Assembly (NCBI RefSeq): GCF_021354595.1
Contig: NZ_JADWYJ010000002.1
Location: 62,001-126,000 of the forward strand
DNA from: Maribellus sp. CM-23
GTDB lineage: Bacteria > Bacteroidota > Bacteroidia > Bacteroidales > Prolixibacteraceae
Reading direction: 5' to 3'
DNA length: 64,000 bases
In this document: piece after piece, positions 8,246-16,283 of the stretch
Layout of the letters: the number at the start of each line of letters is the position of its first letter
Position numbering within the stretch: the first letter of the stretch is position 1
The notes under the pieces: generated by a model
The model's database searches: none
Told to the model about the DNA's origin: nothing
Seen by the model: the letters and a program-made list of their open reading frames with translations, nothing else
Position numbers and translations under genes: made by a program

Positions 8246-9127
8246 TCAATTTCGGCGGTCAACGCCCCACATCAGCTTATTCCGTAAGGTGCTGAAAAAG
8301 GGCTGCTCAGGAAGCTGCAGGGTTTTTAATTTGAAGGATGCCTTGCGTATTTTGATAAGGGTCGAAAACTCGACTGCCTCCGAACGCGAATCAAGCGAAA
8401 TAAGGTAATTGGAGCCGCGGCCTTCCACTTTAAGTACAATTTCGCAATTGTCGGGCACCACAATGGGCCGGATGGTGAGGTTATGCGGCGCCAGCGGGGT
8501 GATTATAAAGTTTTCGGAATCGGGTGTTAAAATAGGGCCTCCAACACTCAGCGAATAAGCCGTCGACCCGGTTGGGGTAGCTACAATCAAACCGTCGGCC
8601 CAGTAGTTATTCAGAAACTCCCCGTCAATAAAAGCCATCACGTTTAACATCGACGAGTTATCAGTCTTTAACACCGTAGTTTCGTTCAGCGCATAATTAA
8701 AATCCAGGTTTTCGCGGTCCGAAAACTCAATTTCGAGCATCGAACGTTCCACCACTTTATAGTTGTGATTAAAGATATGAATCAGCGCATCCCGCATATG
8801 TTCTTCTGAAATATCGGCCAGAAACCCAAGCCGCCCGGCGTTTACTCCAATAACCGGCACCTTGAAGTTGCGTATATGCAGCACCGACTGAAGAAAGGTA
8901 CCATCGCCTCCCACACTAAAAATAAATGCATTTCCGCTGTCAAAGTCAGCATGCGAATGAAAGAAAGAGGAATAATAAACATCTGTGTTTATCTCCTTTA
9001 TCAGGTGATCGTAAAAGGGTTTGTACAACTGCACCTGTATTTTGTGTGCTTTCAGAAAACCAAAAAACTCCTGTAAAACGGGTGTAAAATGTTCCGAAAC
9101 ATGGGTTCCAAAAACCGCTACCTTCAT
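8246..9127 (-). CDS. nadK: NAD kinase
   Basis: A 293-aa cytoplasmic enzyme that phosphorylates NAD+ to NADP+. It has the diagnostic GGDGT motif (residues 73-77, in FIFSVGGDGTFLQSV), the following GVNAGRLGFLADI segment, an Asn-Glu segment in the middle (ALNETTVLK), and the ATPTGSTAYSLSVGGPIL motif near 205. Length is typical. It is 12 bp downstream of the CBS-domain gene and in the same direction, so the two are probably one transcript. Confidence 0.95.
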   Translation of the reverse strand: MKVAVFGTHVSEHFTPVLQEFFGFLKAHKIQVQLYKPFYDHLIKEINTDVYYSSFFHSHADFDSGNAFIFSVGGDGTFLQSVLHIRNFKVPVIGVNAGRLGFLADISEEHMRDALIHIFNHNYKVVERSMLEIEFSDRENLDFNYALNETTVLKTDNSSMLNVMAFIDGEFLNNYWADGLIVATPTGSTAYSLSVGGPILTPDSENFIITPLAPHNLTIRPIVVPDNCEIVLKVEGRGSNYLISLDSRSEAVEFSTLIKIRKASFKLKTLQLPEQPFFSTLRNKLMWGVDRRN

Positions 9128-9139
9128 CTAAAAGTTGCT

Positions 9140-9805
9140 TTAAATATTCATAAATTTCATGAACTGGTCGTAACGATCCTTGTACAAATCGTTCAACATC
9201 GAACGGTCCTGGTAAGTGGCCTTAACATTATAATCGTAACGCATCAGCGCCTGTACCACCGCCGAAAGTTCTTCTGTATTTAGTTTAATAATCACATCGA
9301 GCATGTTGGTTCCGGGTTTGCGGTCCACAAAGAAACTGAGAATTTTCACATCGTTGCTTTCGATGATCTGGGTGATTTGTGCCACCGAATAATCATTTAC
9401 ATTCATCTCGAGTACCAGTACGCCCCCCATCTCCTGCAGCGAAAACAAACTGGCAAATCTCCGGGCCAGGTCATACAGTGTTATGGAACCCATGTAATAA
9501 TGGTCTTTATCCAGTACCGGCAAAACACTGATTTTGAGTTTGTACATCAGCACCGCCAGCTCAAAAATGTGTTGATCGACGTGAGCATGCGTTGTGTTCA
9601 GTTTGTCCAGTTCCCGGCTAATCGGTTCGTCCATCAGGTTCAGGTCGTAGATCAGCTTATCCGAAACCAGGCCCAGGTACTTCGATTCGTCCACAACCGG
9701 AATATGCGACACACGGTTTACATCCATGTAATTCAAGGCTTTTTTCCCGGAATCGCTGCTGCGCATCGGAATAATTGCATCTGATATGAGTCGATCTGCC
9801 AACAA
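9140..9805 (-). CDS. CBS-domain pair protein with C-terminal ACT-like region (AcuB-like)
   Basis: A 221-aa cytoplasmic protein. Two CBS motifs fill about residues 1-125 (VSHIPVVDESKYLGLVSD and ISVLPVLDKDHYYMGSITLYDL). An ACT-like segment from about 130 contains GGVLVLEMNVNDYSVAQITQ. CBS pairs bind adenine nucleotides and usually regulate a partner. Its position 12 bp before nadK suggests nucleotide sensing linked to NADP supply, which is inference. The start codon is TTG (9803-9805). The next ATG (Met14) would remove the conserved N-terminal strand, so I prefer the TTG. Confidence 0.85.
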   Translation of the reverse strand: MLADRLISDAIIPMRSSDSGKKALNYMDVNRVSHIPVVDESKYLGLVSDKLIYDLNLMDEPISRELDKLNTTHAHVDQHIFELAVLMYKLKISVLPVLDKDHYYMGSITLYDLARRFASLFSLQEMGGVLVLEMNVNDYSVAQITQIIESNDVKILSFFVDRKPGTNMLDVIIKLNTEELSAVVQALMRYDYNVKATYQDRSMLNDLYKDRYDQFMKFMNI

Positions 9806-9872
9806 AACTTTACGGTTTATCGTTACTGGTTATACCCGAAAATTGTAACTTGCGTTCCAAAAATTTTAAGGA

Positions 9873-10586
9873 ATGACCAGACTAAGTGTAAATATAAATA
9901 AAATTGCCACACTGAGAAACTCACGTGGCGGCAGTATGCCAAGTGTAAAAGATGCAGCCATCCGCTGCCAGCAATTTGGGGCACAAGGAATTACCATTCA
10001 CCCAAGACCGGATGAACGACACATTACCCGCAAGGATGTTTACGAGATTAAACCCTTGATTACAACCGAATTTAACATTGAAGGCTACCCCAGTGAAGAT
10101 TTTTTGAAAATGGTGATCGAAGTTCAGGCCGACCAGGTAACGCTGGTTCCCGATTCGAACGACCAGCTGACCAGCGACCACGGATGGGACACCTGGAAAC
10201 ACATGGGCTTTTTAAAGGAAGTGATCGCGCGTCTTCAGTCGCACGGAATCAGAACATCCATTTTTGTTGATCCCGATGAAAAAGCCGTGGAAGGTGCCGC
10301 TGAAATCCGTACCGACCGCATTGAGCTGTATACCGAACCGTATGCCACACTCTACCCGATCGACAAAAACCAGGCAATTGAGCCGTTTGTGCGGGCAGCC
10401 AAGGTAGCCGAAAACCTGGGGATCGACGTAAATGCCGGGCACGACCTCAGCCTCGAAAACCTGCAGTTTATGTACCACAAAGTACCTAACCTGAAGGAAG
10501 TTTCGATCGGACACGCCCTGATCGCTGATGCACTGTACCTGGGACTCGAAACCACCATTCAGAAATACCTCGATTGTCTAAAGTAG
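9873..10586 (+). CDS. pdxJ: Pyridoxine 5'-phosphate synthase
   Basis: A 237-aa TIM-barrel enzyme that condenses 1-deoxyxylulose 5-phosphate with 3-amino-2-oxopropyl phosphate in the DXP-dependent vitamin B6 pathway. Family hallmarks are the start RLSVNINKIATLRNSR, GAQGITIHPRPDERHI, EGYPSEDF, QVTLVPDS, and late NAGHDLSLENL and VSIGHALIADALYLG. The length is normal. It is transcribed away from the CBS/nadK genes; the 67-bp divergent gap contains both promoters. The alpha/beta hydrolase follows on the same strand after 75 bp of repeat-like DNA. Confidence 0.95.
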   Translation: MTRLSVNINKIATLRNSRGGSMPSVKDAAIRCQQFGAQGITIHPRPDERHITRKDVYEIKPLITTEFNIEGYPSEDFLKMVIEVQADQVTLVPDSNDQLTSDHGWDTWKHMGFLKEVIARLQSHGIRTSIFVDPDEKAVEGAAEIRTDRIELYTEPYATLYPIDKNQAIEPFVRAAKVAENLGIDVNAGHDLSLENLQFMYHKVPNLKEVSIGHALIADALYLGLETTIQKYLDCLK

Positions 10587-10587
10587 A

Positions 10588-10650
10588 GATACTGGATATT
10601 CGATACTCGATATTTGATGCTGGATACTCGCGGCTCGTGGCTCACAGCTA
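10588..10650 (+). repeat. Low-complexity intergenic repeat between pdxJ and the hydrolase
   Basis: Short word-like units (GATACTGGATATTCGATACTCGA followed by GGATACTCGCGGCTCGTGGCTCA, split here as variants) recur imperfectly. The same style of sequence, with CGAGCTGCGAG and GTGAGCT words, appears at 14011-14310. It lies just before the start of the next gene and does not look coding. Confidence 0.6.
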
Positions 10651-10661
10651 AAAACTATTTT

Positions 10662-11465
10662 ATGGAATTGTTTTACAGAAAAGATGGAAGCGGATCGCCG
10701 TTAGTGGTGGTCCACGGATTATACGGATCGTCGGACAACTGGATGAACATTGGAAAACGCCTGGCCGAAAAGCACACGGTTTACATGCTCGATCAGCGAA
10801 ACCACGGGCGCTCTCCCTTTGCCGCTTCGCATACTTACAACGACATGCGCGCCGACCTGCTGGAGTTTTTTGACCTGCACAACATCGAAAAGGCAACATT
10901 GCTCGGGCACAGCATGGGCGGAAAAACAGCCATGTGGTTTGCGGCCGACTATCCCGAGCGCGTCGAAAAGCTGGTGATTGCCGACATTGCTCCCAAAGAT
11001 TACCTCTTGCTGAAAGAAGACAGCCAGTTCTACCTGCACCGGAATATTCTGCTGGCCATGCAGGAAATCGATTTCTCGCAGGTTAAATCCAGAACCGATG
11101 TGGATGATTTTTTAGCCGAGAAACTGGACGATGCACGCATCCGGCAGTTTTTGCTGAAAAATGTGGAGAAAAACAAAGCCACCAAACAATATCAGTGGCG
11201 GGTAAACGTGGAAGTATTGTACGATCATCTGGATGAAATCGTCAGCGGGGTTAATCTAAGCTGGCTTGACGACCGCACCCCGATTACGGCCTACCCGGTT
11301 ATTTTTATCCGTGGTATGTTGTCGCGGTACATTTTGCCCGAGGACGAAGCCCTGATCAAAGAAATTTACCCCGAAGCCAAAATCGTGGACATTCCCGGAG
11401 CGGGCCACTGGCTTCATGCCGAACAACCCAAAAAATTTATGGAAGCAGTGATGCTTTGCTGCTGA
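10662..11465 (+). CDS. Alpha/beta hydrolase (YbfF-like esterase)
   Basis: A 267-aa protein counted from the ATG at 10662. A frame open from 10614 would start inside repeat DNA and is disfavoured. Features are the oxyanion-side HGLYGSSDNW (about 18-27), LDQRNHGRSPF, the nucleophile elbow GHSMGG with Ser84, and a C-terminal GAGHWLHAEQP with His249. The acid residue is probably the Asp or Glu after strand 7. The pattern matches the acyl-ester hydrolase group that includes YbfF. The substrate is unknown. It often sits next to pdxJ in Bacteroidota, as here. Confidence 0.85.
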   Translation: MELFYRKDGSGSPLVVVHGLYGSSDNWMNIGKRLAEKHTVYMLDQRNHGRSPFAASHTYNDMRADLLEFFDLHNIEKATLLGHSMGGKTAMWFAADYPERVEKLVIADIAPKDYLLLKEDSQFYLHRNILLAMQEIDFSQVKSRTDVDDFLAEKLDDARIRQFLLKNVEKNKATKQYQWRVNVEVLYDHLDEIVSGVNLSWLDDRTPITAYPVIFIRGMLSRYILPEDEALIKEIYPEAKIVDIPGAGHWLHAEQPKKFMEAVMLCC

Positions 11466-11477
11466 GTAAACAGAACG

Positions 11478-11544
11478 CTGAAAACGCGCATAACCGATTT
11501 CCGCGGCTAAATACAGCGAATAAAATCGAAATCCGCATTTTCAG
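11478..11544. terminator. Nested inverted repeat between convergent genes
   Basis: Outer arms CTGAAAACGCG (11478-11488) and CGCATTTTCAG (11534-11544) pair with one wobble. Inside them GATTTC and GAAATC form a second stem. It lies 12 bp beyond the stop of the hydrolase gene. It lacks a clear T tract, so it may stabilise the transcript end and not act as a classic terminator. The rest of 11545-11690 shows nothing recognisable. Confidence 0.4.
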
Positions 11545-11690
11545 TGTTCAAATGTATTTGTGGCAGTTTTTTATGAAAGTTTCTCAAAAATCAACGACAA
11601 AATACTCGCAAAACATTCTAAATCTCCCGAAGCAGCGTTAAACTCAGAAACTAATAATGTTTTCATTTCTGTTGAATTCCGGGAAATCAT

Positions 11691-13346
11691 TTATCGGCGA
11701 TCGCGGGCACGGATTTCCACGCGGCGGATTTTGCCACTGATCGTTTTAGGCAACTCCTCTACAAATTCAATTACCCGTGGGTATTTATACGGTGCCGTTA
11801 CCTGTTTTACATGGTCCTGTAGTTCTTGCGCCAGACCTTCTCCGGCCTGCTCTTTGTATTCCTTCGCCAAAACAACAGTAGCTTTTACCACCTGTCCGCG
11901 AATTTCATCCGGAACACCGGTAATCGCACATTCCACCACTGCCGGGTGCGTCATCAAGGCACTTTCCACCTCGAACGGGCCGATGCGGTAACCCGAACTT
12001 TTGATCACATCGTCGGCGCGGCCCACAAACCAGAAATAGCCATCCTCATCTTTCCACGCCAGATCGCCGGTGTAATAAATCCCTTCCGACATGGCTTCGT
12101 CGGTCAGTTGCTGGTTCCGGTAATATCCCTTAAACAGCCCCGTCGGATAACTTTTATCGTAGCGGATCACGATCTGTCCCTGTTCACCGGCTTCTGCCGG
12201 ACGTCCGTCAGAAGTAAGCAGTTCCATCTCGTAATGAGGACTGGGAAGGCCCATCGAACCGGGTTTGGGTTCCACCCAGGGCGAGGTAAACACCGAAAGC
12301 GTGGTTTCGCTTTGCCCGTAACCTTCACGCAGTTTAATGCCGGTTAACTGGTAAAACCGGTTGTAAACTTCCGGGTTCAGCGCCTCTCCTGCAATCGTGC
12401 ACCATTCGAGCGCCGACAGATCGTACCGACTCATGTCTTCACGGATCAGAAAGCGAAAAATAGTCGGTGGTGCACACAACGAAGTTACCCGGTGCTTCGA
12501 AAGCACTTCCAGAATGGCCGATGGCGTAAATTTTTCATGATCGTACACAAACACGCTCGCTCCCACCAGCCACTGTCCATAGAGTTTTCCCCAAACCGCC
12601 TTTAGCCAGCCGGTATCGGCAATCGTCAGGTGCAAACTGTTTGGGTGCAGGTTCTGCCAGTATTTTGCCGTAACAATGTGCCCCAGCGGATACACACTAT
12701 CGAGCACCACCATTTTCGGATCGCCGGTGGTTCCCGAAGTAAAACTCACAATAATCGGATCACTGTTTTTAGTTGGTTCCGCCGGACGTTCAAAAGGCTT
12801 GGCTTGTTCAATTCCCTGCTGAAAATCTTCCCAGCCTTCGGGAACAAGCGGGCCAATCGAAATCAGGTGCTCCACCGAAGGAGACTGCGGCATGGCAGCA
12901 TTTACATGACCGATGATCAGCTCGTCGCCATCGCAAACAATGGCTTTAATCGTTGCCGCATTGGCACGGTAAACGATGTCCTTTTGGGTCAGCAGGTGGG
13001 TTGCAGGAATAATTACCGCCCCGATCTTGTGCAGTGCGATAATGGTAAACCAAAACTCCACCCGGCGTTTTAAAATCGCCATCACCATATCGCCCTTTCC
13101 TATTCCGAGCGACGCAAAATACCCCGCCGTACGGTCGGTTATTTCCTTTAGCTCGCCAAAGGTAAAACTGCGGCATGCTCCCTGGTCGTTGGTCCACAGC
13201 AAAGCTCTTCGGTGCGGGTCCTGTGCCGCCCATTCGTCCACCACGTCGTAAGCGAAATTGAAATCTTCGGGGACAATCAGTTCATAGTTGGCCTTAAAAT
13301 CTTCGAAATCAGTAAAGGTCGTCTGTTTTAAATATTTCTCAATCAT
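11691..13346 (-). CDS. AMP-dependent acyl-CoA synthetase (acetyl/medium-chain type)
   Basis: A 551-aa adenylate-forming ligase that activates a carboxylic acid with ATP and CoA. Seen motifs are the P-loop VSFTSGTTGDPKMV, the A5 segment GYGQSETT, YYTGDLAWKDEDGYFWFVGR (A7/A8), DDVIKSSGYRIGPFEVE, and the A10 lysine in PKTISGKIRR (Lys539). The overall pattern is closest to ACSM-type and acetyl-CoA-synthetase-like enzymes. The substrate chain length cannot be fixed. It lies 12 bp downstream of an XRE-cupin regulator on the same strand, a common pair in Bacteroidota, so regulation by a carboxylate or acyl-CoA ligand is likely. Confidence 0.9.
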   Translation of the reverse strand: MIEKYLKQTTFTDFEDFKANYELIVPEDFNFAYDVVDEWAAQDPHRRALLWTNDQGACRSFTFGELKEITDRTAGYFASLGIGKGDMVMAILKRRVEFWFTIIALHKIGAVIIPATHLLTQKDIVYRANAATIKAIVCDGDELIIGHVNAAMPQSPSVEHLISIGPLVPEGWEDFQQGIEQAKPFERPAEPTKNSDPIIVSFTSGTTGDPKMVVLDSVYPLGHIVTAKYWQNLHPNSLHLTIADTGWLKAVWGKLYGQWLVGASVFVYDHEKFTPSAILEVLSKHRVTSLCAPPTIFRFLIREDMSRYDLSALEWCTIAGEALNPEVYNRFYQLTGIKLREGYGQSETTLSVFTSPWVEPKPGSMGLPSPHYEMELLTSDGRPAEAGEQGQIVIRYDKSYPTGLFKGYYRNQQLTDEAMSEGIYYTGDLAWKDEDGYFWFVGRADDVIKSSGYRIGPFEVESALMTHPAVVECAITGVPDEIRGQVVKATVVLAKEYKEQAGEGLAQELQDHVKQVTAPYKYPRVIEFVEELPKTISGKIRRVEIRARDRR

Positions 13347-13358
13347 GCCTTTCTGTTT

Positions 13359-13910
13359 TTAAAAAATAGCTGCGAGAAACCGCACTGTTTTTCCATCGAG
13401 CGCCTTCATTCCATGCGGAAGCGTGGCATCAAAATACAAACTGTCGCCTTCGTTCAGCACCAGTTCATGCCCGCCAACCGTCAGGAGCATTCGTCCTTCC
13501 AGCACCAGGTTAAATTCCTGCCCGTTGTGGCTGTTTAAATGCACCGGTTTTTCCTCTTCCGGCTCCACGGTTACAATAAAAGGATCGGCTTTTCGCCCCA
13601 CAAACCCCGCAGCAAGTGCCTGGTATTTATAAGCTTTCGAGCGTTCGATGGCAGGTCCCTGCCCCGCCCTGGTAAGAAAATATGATTTCATGTTGGGCTC
13701 GTCGCCAAACAACAAAGTTGTTAAACCCACCTGGTATTTTTTCGACACGTTTTGCAGCACGCCAATCGGAATATCGGTTTTCCCGCTTTCGTACCCCAGA
13801 TAATCCTCTACCGAAACCTGGCAGGTTACAGCCATTTCCTCCACCGGGATATCCAGCACCTCGCGCAAGCCACTTAGCCGTAATGCAATTTCGCGAATCT
13901 GTTCGTTCAT
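13359..13910 (-). CDS. XRE-family regulator with C-terminal cupin domain
   Basis: A 183-aa protein with an N-terminal helix-turn-helix (about residues 8-62, including LSGLREVLDIPVEEMA and VSVEDYLGYESGKTD). A cupin_2 barrel follows (about 110-183, with HNGQEFNLVLEGRM and LNEGDSLYFDATLPHGMKAL). Such proteins bind DNA through the HTH and sense a small ligand in the cupin. It is first in an operon with the acyl-CoA ligase, 12 bp apart, so it probably controls its own operon. It is preceded by the long repeat-rich intergenic region. Confidence 0.9.
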   Translation of the reverse strand: MNEQIREIALRLSGLREVLDIPVEEMAVTCQVSVEDYLGYESGKTDIPIGVLQNVSKKYQVGLTTLLFGDEPNMKSYFLTRAGQGPAIERSKAYKYQALAAGFVGRKADPFIVTVEPEEEKPVHLNSHNGQEFNLVLEGRMLLTVGGHELVLNEGDSLYFDATLPHGMKALDGKTVRFLAAIF

Positions 13911-14010
13911 AATGGTTTTAATTGATTTAGTTTTCGCTAAATATACTTGTTTTGCCCGATAAACAGGGACCTTCAGCCCGTAAGTTATCTCCTGTCTTTA
14001 CAAATAAATC

Positions 14011-14310
14011 AGAAATGAGCAAGAAGCTGCAAGCCACTAGCCACGAGCTGCGAGTCATTGGCAATTGAATATTGAATATTGATCATTGAAAATTGATCAT
14101 TGAAAATTCAGTCCATCAGTCACAATGCGGAAATGCATAAATGCTTAAATACTAGAATAAGCTATGAGCTGTGAGCTAAGAGCCGCGAGTTTTTGAACAT
14201 TGAGGATTGAAAATTCTGCAATCAACAATCGTTAATCATCATTCGAAAATCAACACCCTCGCGAAAATGCTAAAATAAGCTATGAGCCGTGAGCTGCGAG
14301 CCGTTGGCAA
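14011..14310. repeat. Mosaic of short direct repeats (intergenic)
   Basis: Non-coding DNA between the XRE gene and malQ. A tandem 14-bp unit GATCATTGAAAATT occurs at 14081-14094 and 14095-14108. The 20-mer at 14045-14064 (GAGCTGCGAGTCATTGGCAA) recurs at 14291-14310 with two mismatches. The segment AATAAGCTATGAG followed by GTGAGCT occurs at about 14156 and 14274, 118 bp apart. The words CGAGCTGCGAG and GTGAGCT also resemble the repeat before 10662. No gene is seen. Confidence 0.75.
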
Positions 14311-14329
14311 TAAACAGAATCCGGAGGAT

Positions 14330-14440
14330 TCAAATGTTGATAGCAAAAATGATGAATCGCGAATACGACTCCGGCCGGAGTCGCACAAACGCATTTCTGT
14401 CCAAGCTATAAACATGTGATACCTCCGGTATCGGAAAACC
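14330..14440. repeat. Palindromic intergenic element
   Basis: It contains a perfect 18-bp palindrome CGACTCCGGCCGGAGTCG (14366-14383) and a second hairpin GATACC-TCC-GGTATC (14418-14432). Flanks include GGAGGATTCAAATGTTG. The arrangement looks like a dispersed palindromic repeat unit and not a terminator, because no gene ends nearby and no T tract follows. Confidence 0.65.
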
Positions 14441-14499
14441 AGTATGGAAATCCGAGTAACTACCGCATCCCGTACCAACAGCCACTTTCAGCGCTTTTC

Positions 14500-14800
14500 A
14501 AACCTCGGGCAACATAGAAATCCTCTTGGGAACAGGAGTTTTTACCCAGGTAATCAGCCTGATTACCTCCGGGATTATAGAGATTACCTTAAGGATCAAA
14601 GCAATCCTTTAGGTAAAAGCTATGGTTACCGTGGTATCGGAACCATTACCTCCAGGATGATAGAGATTACCTTGGGTAGCGAAACAATCCTTTTGGTAAA
14701 ATCTATGATCCTCTTGGGTAAGAAAGCAATTACCTTGGGGAGCAAGCCCATCCCCTGCTTTCGCAAAGCAAAAAACGGTTTAGGTAACCTTTTGAGCTTT
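14500..14800. repeat. Imperfect tandem repeat (period 83-84 bp) of TTACC/GGTAA hairpins
   Basis: A perfect inverted repeat AGGTAATCAG-C-CTGATTACCT sits at 14549-14569. From 14562 a unit starting ATTACCTCC(G/A)GGAT recurs at 14645, and a partial third copy starts at 14729. In the first unit TTACCTTAAGGAT and ATCCTTTAGGTAA form a 13-bp stem with one mismatch and a 7-nt loop. Later units keep the TTACC/GGTAA ends but have weaker stems. The array ends close to the 3' end of malQ (14799). A plus-strand open frame of 241 codons starting at 14444 crosses it, but it is repeat-derived and runs antisense into malQ. Confidence 0.75.
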
Positions 14801-16283
14801 ACCTATTATATTTCCCGGTTAACGATTTCAGCAATCCTTTCTGATGGGTTTTTAAATCGCTCCAGCGAAACCGCCAGGCCCAGTTTCCGCTGGGTATTCC
14901 GGGCGTATTCATCCGGGCTTCTTCACCCAGTTCCAGCACATCCTGCATGGGAACCACGGCAGTTCGTGCCACCGAAGCCAGCGCCATTTCCAGCAACTCC
15001 GCCAAAGCTTCCTTGCCTTCGCCTTTCAGGTATTGCTTCACGCAACGCTTCTCCTCGCCTTCGAGTGCATTTAGCCAGCCAAGTGTCGTATTGTTGTCGT
15101 GCGTGCCGGTGTACACTACAAAATTCTTCCCGTAGTTATGCGGCAGGTCCTTGTTTTCAGCATCGGTAGTAAAAGCAAATTGCAACACTTTCATTCCAGG
15201 CAATCCAAAGTCTTCGCGCAGTTTGTCCACCTCGGGAGTGATGATCCCCAGATCTTCGGCAATAAACAGCAGTTTTCCCAAATGACTTTTGATCAAACTC
15301 AGCAGGTTGTGGCCATGCGCCGGAATCCACTCGCCGTTGATGGCTGTTTGTTCGCCGGCCGGCACCGACCAGAAAGACTCCAGTCCGCGAAAATGATCGA
15401 TCCGTACCAGGTTAAACATCCGCAGGTTAAAGTGCAGCCGCGCGGCCCACCAGTCGTAACCGCGCTTTTGCAGGCGCTCCCAGTCAAAAACAGGGTTTCC
15501 CCACAACTGTCCGGTTTCCGAAAAATAATCGGGCGGAACACCACCCACTTCTGTCGGTTGCAAGTTTTCGTCGAGCACAAAAATATCGGTGTTCGCCCAC
15601 ACATCCGCACTATCGCCCGAAACATACAAAGGCACATCGCCCAGAATTTCCACACCGTTTTCGTTGGCATAAGCTTTCAAACCGTGCCACTGCCTGAAAA
15701 ACACAAACTGCAAAAACTTCCGGAATTCAATTTCTTCGGCCAGCTCCTGTTTCAAAGCATTCAACCCGGCTTCTTCCCTGAACTTAATGGCACGTGGCAA
15801 AAGGTGCCAGTCGTCGTTGTTGAAATGCTGTTTGGCAGCCATAAACAAAGCATAATCACCCAGCCACCAGTTGTGTTCGTCCAGAAAACGTCCGTATTCA
15901 TCGCGGTACCGATCAAAATTTCGATCCCGGAATACCTGAAAAGCGTTGCGAAGCAAAGGCATTTTCCAGCGTTCCACTTTATCAAAATTCACTTCTTTTG
16001 CCGGAAACCGCGGAACTGCGGCCAGGTCTTCATTCGGAATTAAACCTTCTTCGCTTAATACTTTCAGATCGATCAACAGCGGATTACCCGCAAAAGCGGA
16101 GTAACACTGGTAGGGCGAATTTCTATATCCCACAGGCCCCAGCGGAAGTATCTGCCAGATTTTTTGCCCTGTTTCTTTCAGAAAATCGACAAACTTAACA
16201 GCTTCCGCTCCCAGCGTTCCAATCCCCTCCTTCCCCGGCAGGGAAGTAATGTGCAGCAATATTCCGCTTTTACGCTTGTTCAT
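14799..16283 (-). CDS. malQ: 4-alpha-glucanotransferase (amylomaltase, GH77)
   Basis: A 494-aa cytoplasmic enzyme that transfers alpha-1,4-glucan segments in maltodextrin and glycogen metabolism. It begins KRKSGILLHITSLPG and has LGPVGYRNSPYQCYSAFAGN. The GH77 catalytic residues are visible: nucleophile Asp296 in VRIDHFRGLE, acid/base Glu343 in LLFIAEDLG, and Asp396 in TGTHDNNT. Length is normal for the short bacterial type. It overlaps the end of the upstream oxidoreductase gene by 14 bp, so the two are co-transcribed. No other starch or maltose genes are present in the window. Confidence 0.95.
   Translation of the reverse strand: MNKRKSGILLHITSLPGKEGIGTLGAEAVKFVDFLKETGQKIWQILPLGPVGYRNSPYQCYSAFAGNPLLIDLKVLSEEGLIPNEDLAAVPRFPAKEVNFDKVERWKMPLLRNAFQVFRDRNFDRYRDEYGRFLDEHNWWLGDYALFMAAKQHFNNDDWHLLPRAIKFREEAGLNALKQELAEEIEFRKFLQFVFFRQWHGLKAYANENGVEILGDVPLYVSGDSADVWANTDIFVLDENLQPTEVGGVPPDYFSETGQLWGNPVFDWERLQKRGYDWWAARLHFNLRMFNLVRIDHFRGLESFWSVPAGEQTAINGEWIPAHGHNLLSLIKSHLGKLLFIAEDLGIITPEVDKLREDFGLPGMKVLQFAFTTDAENKDLPHNYGKNFVVYTGTHDNNTTLGWLNALEGEEKRCVKQYLKGEGKEALAELLEMALASVARTAVVPMQDVLELGEEARMNTPGIPSGNWAWRFRWSDLKTHQKGLLKSLTGKYNR

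Noticed and set aside
11456..11641. 61-codon open frame after the alpha/beta hydrolase
   Set aside because: It overlaps the hydrolase end and the nested inverted repeat; no family and poor composition.
14011..14310. Possible CRISPR array
   Set aside because: Repeats are irregular in length and spacing, spacers are not of constant size, and no cas gene is present.
14444..15169. 241-codon open frame on the plus strand
   Set aside because: It runs through the hairpin repeat array and then antisense to the 3' end of malQ. The residue pattern (NPLG, ITLG, ILLG repeats) reflects the DNA repeat.
15099..16043. 314-codon open frame opposite malQ
   Set aside because: Antisense to a well-conserved enzyme; composition rich in His, Gln and Arg and no family pattern.
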